Below are positions 1 through 9,338 of a stretch of DNA of 64,000 nucleotides, one piece after another (position 1 is the first letter of the stretch; each line of letters begins with the position of its first letter). The position numbers were made by a program, and so were the translations under genes. The stretch is from Algoriphagus zhangzhouensis (GTDB lineage Bacteria; Bacteroidota; Bacteroidia; Cytophagales; Cyclobacteriaceae): the NCBI RefSeq assembly GCF_900148515.1, contig NZ_FRXN01000002.1, positions 248,001 to 312,000 on the forward strand, given 5' to 3'. The notes below the pieces were generated by a model. The model searched no databases and was not told where the DNA came from. It saw only the letters and a list, made by a program, of their open reading frames with translations.

Positions 1-328
1 GGATATTGAAAAGCATAGTACGATTCAATCCAAAGACCGGTTAAGAGAAGGGTTGAAAAATTGGCTAAAAATCGTCGAAGAACATTACGGAGTAAAGCCA
101 ATAATTTACACAGGAGATCGCTTTTTCTGGGAAGTTTTACACAATCAGGGATTTGATCGATATCCTATTTGGGTTGCGAATTACAATATGATCCGCGAAC
201 CACAAACAAACGGTTGGCTGATCTGGCAGTTTTCAGAAAAAGGCAAATTGGCTGGAATCAAAGAAAAGATCGATTTAAACATCTGGCGAGGGGACCAAAC
301 CGATTTGGAGCAAATGCTATTGCCTTAA
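1..328 (+). CDS. GH25-type lysozyme (muramidase), 3' part only
   Basis: The reading frame is open from base 2 and ends at TAA 326-328, so the window edge cuts off the 5' part. The first residues read DIEKHSTIQS, which resembles the acidic 'DxE' strand of glycoside hydrolase family 25 lysozymes. Later IIYTGDRFF, YPIWVANYN and a closing WLIWQFSEKG...IDLNIW block match the final strands of the GH25 barrel. The family cleaves the beta-1,4 link between MurNAc and GlcNAc in peptidoglycan. The TTG at 53 is internal, not a start. Signal peptide and N-terminal half are outside the window. Confidence 0.8.
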   Translation, partial: DIEKHSTIQSKDRLREGLKNWLKIVEEHYGVKPIIYTGDRFFWEVLHNQGFDRYPIWVANYNMIREPQTNGWLIWQFSEKGKLAGIKEKIDLNIWRGDQTDLEQMLLP

Positions 329-329
329 A

Positions 330-1502
330 TCAATCCAACTTTAAAAAATTAATCACCGCTTCATCCCCTTGTAAAGCATGCGATGGGATAGGATGGGTTG
401 CATCAAATACTCGCAATTGATCTGCGGTCAGGATAGTCACGAAACTTTCATCATACCCATTTTTATAAGGGACTCTGCCCGGATTGATGTCTAGATAGTG
501 GCCGAAGAAATTATAGGCCGCCGTCCGCTTATTGTAGCCATAATCATGTCTTTCACTTGGCAAGTGCACATTATCAGCTTTGCTTTCAGCTCCGTAAGTA
601 GCATAGACCCGCTGAATGTATGGAAACTCAATTCTAGGTGTATTCTTAGTCCAATCTCCACCATCAGAAATCAATAACATCGGTCTTGGAGCTGCCAAAG
701 CTGCAATCTCCACATTGTTGGTTTGGTGATGGTTGCTTTTATGAATAGGCATACCGCTTTCGCAAACACATCCTCCAAAGAAATAAGCTGAAACCATCAC
801 AGTAGGAACTGAAACGGTAATTCTTGGATCCAAAGCCGTGATCAAGAAAGACTGCGTTCCGCCTCCCGAACCACCTGTTACACCAATTTGAGTAGGATCC
901 ACATCATCTCGTGAAGTCAAGTAATCCAAAACCCGAATGGAATTATAAGTTTGAATGGTCAAAGCGATAGGCATCTTATGATTGATTTGCTTGGAATCTG
1001 CGTACCCCACCATATCATAGACAAAAACCACTGCGCCCATTCGTGCCAAAACCGCAGCTCTATGTTGGACATCCTCCCAAAAACGCTTGTCCTCTCCATG
1101 TCCATGTGGACTCAGAATTGCTGGACTTTTCTGAAAGGGTTCTTTTTTCAATGGCCTATAAATATTCCCAGTGATAAAAAATCCCGGAAAGCTTTCTATG
1201 GCAATATTCTCCACGATATAGCCATCCATTTCTCTCGTACTATGAATAATTGGATTAAACTCTTGTGTCCTTTCAGGCATTTGCTCCAACTTCATCCCTT
1301 TGATGATTCCTTCCCGAATCATATCCGCTCTTTTTTCCCAATCATCCTGTGTGGTCCAGGCACTTGCCCATTGTTTCATAAAGGCGTTTGCTTCGTCCTC
1401 TTCCCAATGTGCGCCTTGGCAAAGCATTGATTCCTGTGCAATAGCTAGATTTGAAATCAAAAAAATCAGAAATATGAAGGTTGATTCGATCAAGGTTTTC
1501 AT
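330..1502 (-). CDS. Secreted alpha/beta hydrolase (acetyl-xylan-esterase/dienelactone-hydrolase-like)
   Basis: A 390-residue protein with a signal peptide ending near ANAIAQ (about residue 23), so probably periplasmic or exported. The fold is alpha/beta hydrolase: SPHGHGED (about 131-138) is the oxyanion-hole region, GGSGGG around Ser212 is the nucleophile elbow, and His319 in SERHDYGY is the likely catalytic base. Proteins of this kind are usually annotated as acetyl xylan esterase or dienelactone-hydrolase-like; the substrate cannot be read from sequence. It sits 12 bases downstream of the sulfatase on the same strand, probably one transcript. Together they suggest removal of ester and sulfate groups from polysaccharides. 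Confidence 0.75.
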   Translation of the reverse strand: MKTLIESTFIFLIFLISNLAIAQESMLCQGAHWEEDEANAFMKQWASAWTTQDDWEKRADMIREGIIKGMKLEQMPERTQEFNPIIHSTREMDGYIVENIAIESFPGFFITGNIYRPLKKEPFQKSPAILSPHGHGEDKRFWEDVQHRAAVLARMGAVVFVYDMVGYADSKQINHKMPIALTIQTYNSIRVLDYLTSRDDVDPTQIGVTGGSGGGTQSFLITALDPRITVSVPTVMVSAYFFGGCVCESGMPIHKSNHHQTNNVEIAALAAPRPMLLISDGGDWTKNTPRIEFPYIQRVYATYGAESKADNVHLPSERHDYGYNKRTAAYNFFGHYLDINPGRVPYKNGYDESFVTILTADQLRVFDATHPIPSHALQGDEAVINFLKLD

Positions 1503-1514
1503 AAAAGTTTTGGT

Positions 1515-3164
1515 TTATTGAACAATGAGAGAAATTTCGCTGGCTTCATAGCCTATTCGTTGAGCATTTACATATAGAGAGTCTCCGGCATTCCATTCGA
1601 ATGGCTGACTGTAGACTTCCCAAGAGTCATTTTTGGATTTTCTATAACCAAATAGAGTACTTGGAGTTGCTGATTTTAGACTAATCTTGCCATCTTGGAA
1701 GCTTACTTCAGGTGTAGCAGTAGCTGGAGCTGTTTCTTGTCCTCCCCACCAGTCATTGACCATTTCGACTTCATTTAAGGCGCCCTTGTCCCCATATTTG
1801 ATCATCCAATCTTCAAGGGCCATACGCATCTCCACCAGTTTATCCTGGTAATCCGAATTACCAACCAAATTGACAAATTCATAAGGGTCAGATTGAGTAT
1901 CATACAACTCCTCCTCAGGTTTTGTAGCATCAAACCAGCGGTCTTGTTCTGGAGTCAATTGGCCTTTTTCATGCAAATCCAATAAATGAAGCATCAATGG
2001 ATTCTGAAGTCTATATCTGATGTTTTGATAATTCGGTTTTTCAGGCATAAAGTTCTTGATGTACTTGAATCTTCCATCAGAAACTGCCCTCACTCTATCA
2101 TATTCCGAATCCATTCTATCCCGAGCACCATAAACATATTTTCTTGGAGCAGCTTTTTGAGCTCCCAAAAAAGCTTGCCCTTGCATGGTTTCAGGGATTT
2201 GAACTCCTGCCAAAGACAACAAAGTCGGACCAAAATCCACAAAGCTCACAAGCTCATCTGTAGTAGTTCCCGCTTCCAAAAATGGAGCTTTTACGTAAAG
2301 AGGCACTTTTAGACCTCTGTCATACATTTCCCTTTTGTAATAAGGCATCCCATCCCCGTGATCTGAATAGAAGAAAATGATGGTATTATCATACAAACCA
2401 TCTTCTTTGAGCTGTGCTATCACTTCTCCTACCTGCATATCCATTCTCATCACATTGGTGATAAACCTCGCCAAGGTCCTTCTTGTCAAAGAATCATCCG
2501 GATAAACTGGTGGAACTGTCACATCCTTTGGATCTACGAGCAGCTCTTCATTTTCTCTTGACCAAACTTGGGATTCATGAGAAATGGTAAAATTGAAAAT
2601 GGAGAAAAAGGGCTGATTGGGATCTTTTCTATTTCTCCAGTGAGCATTTCTTCCACTTTCATCCCACATCATCACAGGAGTTTTGAATTGATAATCTTCT
2701 TTGGAATTATTTGAAACATAATATCCCGCTTGTCGAAGGTAGATGGGGTAAGGATACATTTCCTCAGGTAAAACGATCGAATAATTCTTATAACCAGGCG
2801 GGTATACATCTTTCGCTGCAGCAGACATCCCTGTAGTGCGCATGTGCATCGCTCCAATGGAAGTCTGATAGGCTCCTGTGATCAAAGCCGCCCTACTTGG
2901 AGCGCAAACACCAGCTGTAGAATAGGCATTGTCATATTGAAGTGACTCCGCTGCTAATTCATTTAAAAAAGGAGTCTTCCCTCCTGTCCCACCGTAGGTT
3001 TCCAAGTGCTCTGGAGACATATCCTCACAAACTATCCAAACAATATTCGGACGATCAGGATATACAATAGTTTCTTGCTTTTCTTCTTGCTTCTCCTGAC
3101 ATGCAAAAGTGAAAAAACTGATACACAGAAGATAAAAAATATTCAACAGGTTAAATCGGGACAT
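1515..3164 (-). CDS. Sulfatase lipoprotein (formylglycine-dependent)
   Basis: An arylsulfatase-fold enzyme. The start is placed at ATG 3162-3164 because the next residues, MSRFNLLNIFY...FTFAC, form a lipoprotein signal with the lipidated Cys at residue 22; an upstream in-frame start (3221) would add 19 residues ahead of it. The mature part begins with a metal-binding strand (PNIVWIVCEDMSPE), and CAPSR at residues 87-91 is the C-x-P-S-R signature in which Cys is converted to formylglycine. A second metal site is likely at FFYSDHGDG. Length (about 549) fits the family. No sulfatase-maturing enzyme lies in the window. It probably works with the downstream esterase on sulfated glycans; substrate unknown. 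Confidence 0.88.
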   Translation of the reverse strand: MSRFNLLNIFYLLCISFFTFACQEKQEEKQETIVYPDRPNIVWIVCEDMSPEHLETYGGTGGKTPFLNELAAESLQYDNAYSTAGVCAPSRAALITGAYQTSIGAMHMRTTGMSAAAKDVYPPGYKNYSIVLPEEMYPYPIYLRQAGYYVSNNSKEDYQFKTPVMMWDESGRNAHWRNRKDPNQPFFSIFNFTISHESQVWSRENEELLVDPKDVTVPPVYPDDSLTRRTLARFITNVMRMDMQVGEVIAQLKEDGLYDNTIIFFYSDHGDGMPYYKREMYDRGLKVPLYVKAPFLEAGTTTDELVSFVDFGPTLLSLAGVQIPETMQGQAFLGAQKAAPRKYVYGARDRMDSEYDRVRAVSDGRFKYIKNFMPEKPNYQNIRYRLQNPLMLHLLDLHEKGQLTPEQDRWFDATKPEEELYDTQSDPYEFVNLVGNSDYQDKLVEMRMALEDWMIKYGDKGALNEVEMVNDWWGGQETAPATATPEVSFQDGKISLKSATPSTLFGYRKSKNDSWEVYSQPFEWNAGDSLYVNAQRIGYEASEISLIVQ

Positions 3165-3292
3165 ATTAGTGCAGATAGGGTTAAAATCAGACTTATTCAG
3201 AATAAACGAAATGATCCGCATTAAAATAACAAATATTGTTTTACTGAACCATCCTGCTTAACTTCAATTTTACACAAAACCCTTAATATTCT
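3165..3292. promoter_or_regulatory. Divergent intergenic region between sulfatase and Gfo/Idh gene
   Basis: The 128 bases separate two outward-facing genes and must hold both promoters. The centre (about 3228-3243) is AT-rich, with the short inverted pair AACAA-N3-TTGTT. No clear TAnnTTTG element was found, so the promoter positions are not resolved. Confidence 0.35.
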
Positions 3293-4807
3293 ATGGCCCC
3301 ATCGGATAAACTCAACCGACGCGCATTTTTATCCTCAGCAGCCACTTTTGCTGCCTCCTTTACAATCGTTCCATCTAATGTCATTGCTGGATTAGGCAAA
3401 ATCCCTCCATCCGATCAGTTGACTGTAGCAAATATTGGTTGCGGCACTCAAGGTTTACGCGAAATGGGAGGTCTTTTGCAAAACCCAAAAGTCAGAGTTG
3501 TGGCAGTTTGTGATTCCAATAAATTTTCCACCGATTATATTGATTGGTCTCCTTACGGAATTAGAAATTCAATCCGTCAAACTATAGGCGATGATACTTG
3601 GTGGGAAGGAAAACCGGGAATCCCAGGAGGAAGAGATGTGGGGCAAGAATATGTAGAAAAATATTATGCGAAAAATAGTCCTTCTGGCTCATACAAGGGA
3701 TGTAAGAGTTATGAAGATTTCCGTGAGCTATTGAGTCAGGAATCAGGAATTGATGCGGTAAAAATCATGACTCCAGATCATACTCATGCACCAATTGCAA
3801 TAGCTGCGATGAATCAAAAAATGCATGTGGTAACTCACAAACCCATCTCAAACAGACTTCTGGAAGGAAGGAAAGTTATTGACAAAGCAAATTCAAGTGG
3901 AGTTGTAACTCATTTGCTTGCGTGGTCGGATCGACCGGAATATAGACAGATCAAAGCCTGGATGGACGCAGGTCTGATTGGAGAACTGAAAGAAATTCAC
4001 AATTGGTCCTATAGACCTGTTTGGCAGCAATGGACCAAAAGACCAAGTCCTCCTATGTCGGTTCCAGAGGGATTCAATTGGGATCTTTGGCTAGGGCCTG
4101 TTCCTGATATGCCATACCATAAAAACTACACGCACAATGTCTTTAGAGGATGGTATGAATTCGGAGGTGGTTCGGTCGCTGATATGGGACATTATAGCCT
4201 ATTCCCATTATTCGAAACCTTGGGAATTACAAAAAGTCCAGTTTCTGCTAGAGCATTTGGAACTACCACTCGTGAAGAGGTGGACCAAGTCTACCAGTGG
4301 GTGAAAAATGATGTTGCTTTCCCGGCAAGCTGCACTATTAAATGGAAATTTCCTGCTCAAGAAAAATTGCCAGAATTCGATCTTTACTGGTATGACGGAG
4401 GAATGAAACCTTTCGCTCCTGAGGAATTGGAGATGGATGGAAAAGACACACCTGAAGAAGGTCTTATGCTAGTAGGAACGAAAGGAAAAATCTTGGGAGG
4501 ATTCCGTGGAGAGGACCCCGTATTACTTCCAGAATCAAAAATGATGGCAGGCAGAGATTCAGAAAGGATCAATTCCAGGGAAGTGGAAAGAAAAACTGAT
4601 TCTTGGGTAGAATCCATGCTGGAAAACAAGCAGACACCGGGAAGCTTTACAAGAGCAACCTGTATCACGGACACCATCAACTTGGGGGCGATCGCATTAC
4701 GCGCAGGTAAAAAAGTGGACTTTGATGCCAACCTGATCAAAATCATGAACGATGAGGAAGCAAATCAATATCTTACTAGAGAATATAGATCCGGCTGGGA
4801 AATTTGA
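3293..4807 (+). CDS. Tat-exported Gfo/Idh/MocA family oxidoreductase
   Basis: A 504-residue NAD(P)-dependent sugar oxidoreductase-like protein. The N-terminus carries a twin-arginine signal (NRRAFLSSAATFAAS), so folded, cofactor-loaded enzyme is probably exported. The Rossmann part follows (TVANIGCGTQG near residues 42-52, then VVAVCDSNKF). HTHAPIAIAAMNQKMHVVTHKPIS contains the conserved H-K-P active-site segment of the family (written here in two parts: HTHAPIAIAAMNQ and HVVTHKPIS). The C-terminal alpha/beta domain includes GGSVADMGHYS. A sugar isomerase-like gene follows 54 bases downstream, a common pairing in Bacteroidota for modifying glycosides or inositols. Substrate unknown. Confidence 0.87.
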   Translation: MAPSDKLNRRAFLSSAATFAASFTIVPSNVIAGLGKIPPSDQLTVANIGCGTQGLREMGGLLQNPKVRVVAVCDSNKFSTDYIDWSPYGIRNSIRQTIGDDTWWEGKPGIPGGRDVGQEYVEKYYAKNSPSGSYKGCKSYEDFRELLSQESGIDAVKIMTPDHTHAPIAIAAMNQKMHVVTHKPISNRLLEGRKVIDKANSSGVVTHLLAWSDRPEYRQIKAWMDAGLIGELKEIHNWSYRPVWQQWTKRPSPPMSVPEGFNWDLWLGPVPDMPYHKNYTHNVFRGWYEFGGGSVADMGHYSLFPLFETLGITKSPVSARAFGTTTREEVDQVYQWVKNDVAFPASCTIKWKFPAQEKLPEFDLYWYDGGMKPFAPEELEMDGKDTPEEGLMLVGTKGKILGGFRGEDPVLLPESKMMAGRDSERINSREVERKTDSWVESMLENKQTPGSFTRATCITDTINLGAIALRAGKKVDFDANLIKIMNDEEANQYLTREYRSGWEI

Positions 4808-4861
4808 CCAGCTGACTGAATACCAAGTTTTTTACAGTGAAATATTTAACAAAAAACCAAT

Positions 4862-5809
4862 ATGACAAACCGTAGAACTTTTATCAAAACTGCAGGGCTG
4901 GCTTCTGCTGCCTTAGGCATGGGATTGCCCTCTCTTTCTCTTGCAGAAAGAAAAGCTGACCCGATTTTCAAGATTTCATTAGCGGAATGGTCTCTCAATC
5001 GATCACTGAGAGCTGGTAAATTAGATCATTTGGATTTTGCTCTTGAAGCAAAAAAGAGAAATATAGACGCGGTAGAATATGTGAATCAGTTCTTCATGGA
5101 TAAGGCTCAGGACAAAGCCTACCTACAAGAGATGAAAACCCGAACTGATGGAGAAGGAATCACTAATGTTCTGATTATGATCGACAGTGAAGGTCAACTG
5201 GGAGCTGCCAAACCAGAAGAAAGACAGCAAACTGTCGAAAACCATAAGAAGTGGGTGGAAGCTGCAAAATTTTTGGGATGTCACTCGATTCGAGTCAATG
5301 CATACACGGCTGTACCTTTCAGCCAAGATCCAAAAATCCAACAAGAAGCAATCGATGTTTGCAGTTCCACATTGAGAAGAATCTGTGAATTTGCAGATGA
5401 TTTTGACATCAATGTGATCATAGAAAATCATGGAGGATACTCTTCCAATGGAGGATGGTTAGCTGAATTGATCAAGCAAACTGCCCATCGCAGAGCCGGA
5501 ACTTTACCGGATTTCGGGAATTTCAGAATGCATACCGAAGGAGATAAAATCTTGAGCTATGATTCCTATCGAGGTGTTGATGAAATGATGCCATTTGCTA
5601 AAGGAGTAAGTTTGAAACCTACTGTTTGGGATGACAATGGCAACCTGCATCCATTGGACTATACAAGAATGATGAAATTGGTTTTAGCTCATGATTACCA
5701 CGGTTATGTAGGGATAGAGCATGGTGAAGAAGGAAGAGAATGGGAAAGCATCGAAGAGATCCGGAGAGATTTGGATGATGTCCGAAGAACCTTGGAAAAC
5801 GAAGCATAA
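4862..5809 (+). CDS. Tat-exported sugar phosphate isomerase/epimerase-like TIM barrel protein
   Basis: A 315-residue AP-endonuclease-2/xylose-isomerase-like TIM barrel protein. The N-terminus TNRRTFIKTAGLASAALG is a Tat signal. Barrel motifs include VNAYTAV, VIIENHGGYSSN (metal-binding Glu and His) and GYVGIEHGEE near the C-terminus. Members isomerise or epimerise free sugars or inositols with a divalent metal. The gene follows the Tat-exported Gfo/Idh oxidoreductase on the same strand, so the two probably work on the same periplasmic sugar. It ends 6 bases before the next gene, suggesting co-transcription. Confidence 0.85.
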   Translation: MTNRRTFIKTAGLASAALGMGLPSLSLAERKADPIFKISLAEWSLNRSLRAGKLDHLDFALEAKKRNIDAVEYVNQFFMDKAQDKAYLQEMKTRTDGEGITNVLIMIDSEGQLGAAKPEERQQTVENHKKWVEAAKFLGCHSIRVNAYTAVPFSQDPKIQQEAIDVCSSTLRRICEFADDFDINVIIENHGGYSSNGGWLAELIKQTAHRRAGTLPDFGNFRMHTEGDKILSYDSYRGVDEMMPFAKGVSLKPTVWDDNGNLHPLDYTRMMKLVLAHDYHGYVGIEHGEEGREWESIEEIRRDLDDVRRTLENEA

Positions 5810-5815
5810 AAGCTT

Positions 5816-6178
5816 ATGAAAACAGAGTTTTTTCAATCCGTCCCAGTCTTACCTTCTCAGGATATTTCCAGAGATTTGGAATGGTATGAGAGAACTCTGG
5901 GTTTCAAAAAGATTTTCGGCGATCATATGTACGCTGGAATCCACCTTGAAAATATTGAACTCCACCTGCAGTGGCATGCAGATACTCCTGAGGATCCCTT
6001 GCTAGGAGGATCTGTTGTCAGAATCTTTTTAAAAAACATTCATCCTTATTTCGAATCCTTGGTTGCCAAAGGGGTAATGGAAGCAGATAAGCTTCGAATG
6101 AACACTCCTTGGGGTACGCACGAATTTGGTCTTTACGACCTCAATACCAACGCAATTTTCTTTGTCGAAGACATTTAA
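5816..6178 (+). CDS. VOC (glyoxalase/bleomycin-resistance fold) protein
   Basis: A 120-residue single-domain protein of the vicinal oxygen chelate superfamily. It opens with SVPVLPSQDISRDLEWYERTLGF split as a beta strand and the typical D-x-x-x-x-x-WYE helix, and ends with GTHEFGLYDLNTNAIFFVE, the usual GxxxFxxxDPxGN-type strand pair. IHLENIELHLQW would supply one metal or ligand site. It lies 6 bases after the isomerase and 10 bases before the serine hydrolase, so it appears to be inside an operon. The ligand cannot be predicted. Confidence 0.8.
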   Translation: MKTEFFQSVPVLPSQDISRDLEWYERTLGFKKIFGDHMYAGIHLENIELHLQWHADTPEDPLLGGSVVRIFLKNIHPYFESLVAKGVMEADKLRMNTPWGTHEFGLYDLNTNAIFFVEDI

Positions 6179-6188
6179 AAACAACCTT

Positions 6189-7991
6189 ATGAAAAGACTT
6201 TTTCTCCAACTGATTATCCTGATGTCCCTTTCCAATTTTTCATTTGGACAAACCACCAACAAGCAATTCCAAGAACTAGAATCCGTACTTGAAGAAGTGA
6301 GGACATCCATGAATGCTCCGGGATTTGCTATCGCAATTGTCGATAAGGATCAGATTCTTTATGCAAAAGGTTTTGGCTATAAAGACCTTGAAAATGAAGT
6401 TCCCGTGACGGAAAACACACTTTTTGCGATTGGTTCAGTATCCAAATCATTCACCTCGTCAGTATTGGGAGTTTTGAGAGAGGAGGATAAAATTGATTTC
6501 GACGAAAGACCGGGAAAATACATTCCTGAACTCCGATTTATGGAGCCTTGGATGAACGAGCAAATCATCGTCAAGGACTTGATGTCTCATCGTACCGGTT
6601 TGCCAAGACATGACCTTTCCTGGTTTATGTTTCCTACGAATTCGAAAGAAGAACTGATTAAAAGAATTGAGTTCCAAAAGCCATTTACAGGTCTCAGACA
6701 AAAGTGGTATTACAATAATTGGATGTTTTTTCTCCAGGGAGAAATCGGAAGAAGACTGACTGGACAAAACTGGGAAGACAATGTGAAAACCATGTTTTTG
6801 GATAAACTGGGCATGTCCAGAAGTAATTTCAATATCCCAGATTTAGAAAAAGATGCAGACCATTCTTTCGGGTATTCGACGGATGGAGAAGGTGTCAATA
6901 CCAAAATGGACTATTACGACATCGCAGCGATGAGTCCAGCTGGCTCTATCAATTCCAGCGTTTCTGAAATGTCTAATTGGCTGATCACCTGGATCAATGG
7001 AGGAAAATTTAAAGAAGAACAAGTCATCCCAGAAGACTATGTCAAGGAAGCGATCAGTTCTCAAATGGTTGTATCCTCTGGCATTCCATCCAAAGAACAT
7101 CCGGACGCGCAATTTTCAAATTATGGATACGGATGGTTTCTATCCTCCTATCGAGGACACTACCGCGTAGAGCACGGTGGAAATATTGATGGATTCTCCG
7201 CTTCAGCATCATTTTTCCCGACAGACAGTGTTGGGATTATGGTTTTGACCAATCAAAATGGATCTTCTATTCCAGGCCTTGTTCGAAATATTGTCGCAGA
7301 TAAAATCTTGGGATTGGAAGACGGTAAATGGCTAGAGGAAGCCATCGAGCAAAAAGAGAAAAACAAAGAAGCTCAAGCCAAGGCCAAAGCTTCAGCAGAC
7401 TCCGCCAAAGTTTCCGGCACCAAACCTTCTCATATTTTAGCTGAGTATACTGGGAGTTATAGCAACCCCGGCTATGGTGAAATGGAAATTGAATTGATCA
7501 ACGATACGCTTTTCGTACAAACTGGTCTCCTTCAGGCGTTTTTGGAGCATGACAATTATGACTTGTTTAATGCTTATATGATTTACCAAGGCAAACCCAA
7601 TAAGGATATGCCGATCAAGTTCCAGTTTGAGTCAAACATGGCGGGAGATATTTCCCAGTTAAATGCTGGTTTTGAACCGGCTTTGGAGGCGATTGAATTC
7701 AAGCGAACCCCGAAACCTGTGGACGTTTCAGAGGATGATTTGAAAAAATACGAAGGAGCCTATCTCTTGATGGGAGTTCAGGAGGTCAAGATCTACATCA
7801 AAGATGGTAAGTTGTACGCTTTTGTGCCCGGACAACCAGAATACGAGCAAATCCCTTTGGGAAATCACGAGTTTAATTTCAAAACCCTGGAAGGTTTCAA
7901 AATCAAGTTCGAAGAAAAAGATGGAGAAATCACTGCCGTAAACTTCATCCAGCCCAATGGGACTTTTAGGGGGGAACGAAAAAAGGAGTAA
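6189..7991 (+). CDS. Secreted serine hydrolase (beta-lactamase/PBP class C type) with C-terminal DUF3471-like domain
   Basis: The ATG at 6189 starts a good signal peptide (MKRLFLQLIILMSLSNFSFG); a longer in-frame ORF beginning at 6126 overlaps the VOC gene and is less likely. The 600-residue protein has the three class C signatures: SxxK at Ser83-Lys86 (SVSK), YxN at Tyr175-Asn177, and HGG at 329-331. After about residue 400 there is a charged Lys/Ala-rich linker and a beta-rich domain like DUF3471, typical of Bacteroidota D-aminopeptidase or esterase-like members. True beta-lactamase activity is not implied. It is the last gene of the plus-strand run that starts at 3293. Confidence 0.87.
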   Translation: MKRLFLQLIILMSLSNFSFGQTTNKQFQELESVLEEVRTSMNAPGFAIAIVDKDQILYAKGFGYKDLENEVPVTENTLFAIGSVSKSFTSSVLGVLREEDKIDFDERPGKYIPELRFMEPWMNEQIIVKDLMSHRTGLPRHDLSWFMFPTNSKEELIKRIEFQKPFTGLRQKWYYNNWMFFLQGEIGRRLTGQNWEDNVKTMFLDKLGMSRSNFNIPDLEKDADHSFGYSTDGEGVNTKMDYYDIAAMSPAGSINSSVSEMSNWLITWINGGKFKEEQVIPEDYVKEAISSQMVVSSGIPSKEHPDAQFSNYGYGWFLSSYRGHYRVEHGGNIDGFSASASFFPTDSVGIMVLTNQNGSSIPGLVRNIVADKILGLEDGKWLEEAIEQKEKNKEAQAKAKASADSAKVSGTKPSHILAEYTGSYSNPGYGEMEIELINDTLFVQTGLLQAFLEHDNYDLFNAYMIYQGKPNKDMPIKFQFESNMAGDISQLNAGFEPALEAIEFKRTPKPVDVSEDDLKKYEGAYLLMGVQEVKIYIKDGKLYAFVPGQPEYEQIPLGNHEFNFKTLEGFKIKFEEKDGEITAVNFIQPNGTFRGERKKE

Positions 7992-7998
7992 GGTTTAA

Positions 7999-8424
7999 CT
8001 ACTCCTCACATTTCCTTTTTAGCTCTCGATTCATGGCCTCAAAGCCTTTGATGGTGTTTTCCAAATTGAAGAGGCCGACCAAAACCCCTTGGAATAACTC
8101 CGATTGCTTGAATGTTGTCGAACCATCCTCATTCTCCAGCAACTCAAAAGTATGTGTGCCATCGAATAAACCATTGAATAAAAACTTGCCCTTCCACTGA
8201 AGAATTTTATTTTCCTCAAATTGAAGAACTTTGGGTTTGAAAGTCATTGGAGAAGAATCGACTGGTTGGATCTCAGCCCTTATATTTTCACCAACTTTCA
8301 AATTCCCTTCAAGTTTTTTGATGAAGGAGTTCCAGTTCGGATATTCATGAGTTTGAGTGAGAACTTTCCAAACTTGGCTTACTGGAGCTTGAATCTCTAT
8401 TTCGGTTTTGATTTCTTTTGTCAT
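7999..8424 (-). CDS. SRPBCC (START-like) domain protein
   Basis: A 141-residue single SRPBCC domain. TEIEIQAPVSQVWKVLTQTHEYPNWNSFI (start: IEIQAPVSQVW; then YPNWNSF) is the characteristic first strand, helix and 'W..W' segment of polyketide cyclase/dehydrase-like proteins, followed by repeated beta strands such as KILQWKGKF and HTFELLENEDGST. The fold encloses a hydrophobic ligand pocket. It ends 7 bases from the convergent serine hydrolase. Function unknown. Confidence 0.78.
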   Translation of the reverse strand: MTKEIKTEIEIQAPVSQVWKVLTQTHEYPNWNSFIKKLEGNLKVGENIRAEIQPVDSSPMTFKPKVLQFEENKILQWKGKFLFNGLFDGTHTFELLENEDGSTTFKQSELFQGVLVGLFNLENTIKGFEAMNRELKRKCEE

Positions 8425-8442
8425 GATCTATAAGGTTTTAGA

Positions 8443-8450
8443 CAAAAGTA
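8443..8450 (-). promoter_or_regulatory. Candidate -7 element for the SRPBCC gene
   Basis: On the minus strand this reads TACTTTTG, matching the Bacteroidota -7 consensus TAnnTTTG, and it lies 19-26 bases upstream of the start. No -33 TTG is seen at the usual spacing of about 19-21 bases, so this is a weak call. Confidence 0.35.
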
Positions 8451-8482
8451 GGCGGACGCCAAATCAATTCTCTTGACAAAAA

Positions 8483-9061
8483 TCAAGCATTTTCATGAAG
8501 CCGCTTTCTTACCCTGCTGAAGGTTTCGGGAGTCATTCCCAAAAGGGAAGCCAGATACTGGAGGGGAACTTGGTTGAACAATTCCTTATTCTGCTCAAAG
8601 TAAATTTTATATCGCTCCTCCGCACTCAAGGACAAATGGGAGAACACCCGGTCTTCCAGCATCGCAAAACACTTGGCGATAAAACCACTTTCAATCTCCT
8701 TCCATTTCGGAAATTCAGCTGTCAATTTGATGTAATTCTCCTTGTCAATCGTCAACAGCGACACCTCTCCCAAGGCTTGGATATTCCATCTAGATGGCTG
8801 ATTAAAGAAGAAACCGGATATCTCAGTGACAAAATAACCGGGAGTAGAAATCCACTGTGTAATTTCCTTGCCGTCAGCTAAAGAATAGATTCTTAATAAT
8901 CCTGAATTAATCAAGCTCAGACGATTGCAAGTCTTCCCTTCTTTGGCAAAAAAATCCTTATTGGCTAAGTCTTCTTCATGAAAAAAAGAACGAAGATATT
9001 CTAACTCTCCTTCCGAAAGAGTGCCAAACGTAGCCTGAATGCTTTCCTTAAATTTTTCCAC
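8483..9061 (-). CDS. Crp/Fnr family transcriptional regulator
   Basis: A 192-residue protein with a cyclic-nucleotide-binding-like N-terminal domain (residues about 25-110, including KEGKTCNRLSLINSGLLRIY and GEVSLLTIDKENY) and a C-terminal winged helix where LASLLGMTPETFSRVRKRL is the recognition region. It lacks the N-terminal Cys cluster of oxygen sensors such as FNR, and the cAMP-binding R-x-S is not evident, so the ligand is unknown. Targets are not evident; it reads away from the SRPBCC gene start by 58 bases on the same strand. Confidence 0.85.
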   Translation of the reverse strand: MEKFKESIQATFGTLSEGELEYLRSFFHEEDLANKDFFAKEGKTCNRLSLINSGLLRIYSLADGKEITQWISTPGYFVTEISGFFFNQPSRWNIQALGEVSLLTIDKENYIKLTAEFPKWKEIESGFIAKCFAMLEDRVFSHLSLSAEERYKIYFEQNKELFNQVPLQYLASLLGMTPETFSRVRKRLHENA

Positions 9062-9338
9062 ATGACAGTTTAAGAAAAATTATTCGAATACTGCCATCTG
9101 GAGCTACTCAAGATTTTTAATTTCGAGAAATGGATAAATGAATAGGTTACCCTCCCTTATTTTTCAACCAACTCTATCAATTCGAAGATGCCCGATTTCT
9201 CATTTTCTTCAGTTTTACACCCGAAAAGTCAGGCTAAAAAAAGGAAACAAAGAAATGGAAAGTATAGCTTTGACATAGAATTGAAAAGTTTTCATTAAAC
9301 TATAAAATACAACCGAAAAAAAACACTTAGTCAGAAAG
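9062..9338. other. Intergenic region, 277 bases
   Basis: The gap lies between the divergent Crp-like and VOC genes and has no convincing ORF. The only feature I can point to is TAGCTTTG at 9265-9272 on the plus strand, which fits the Bacteroidota -7 motif TAnnTTTG and could serve the VOC gene at 9339; no matching -33 element is seen. The remainder is AT-rich without clear repeats. Confidence 0.4.

Noticed and set aside
6126..6188. Upstream start extending the serine hydrolase by 21 residues
   Set aside because: It would overlap the VOC gene and place a basic, non-signal stretch before a good signal peptide.
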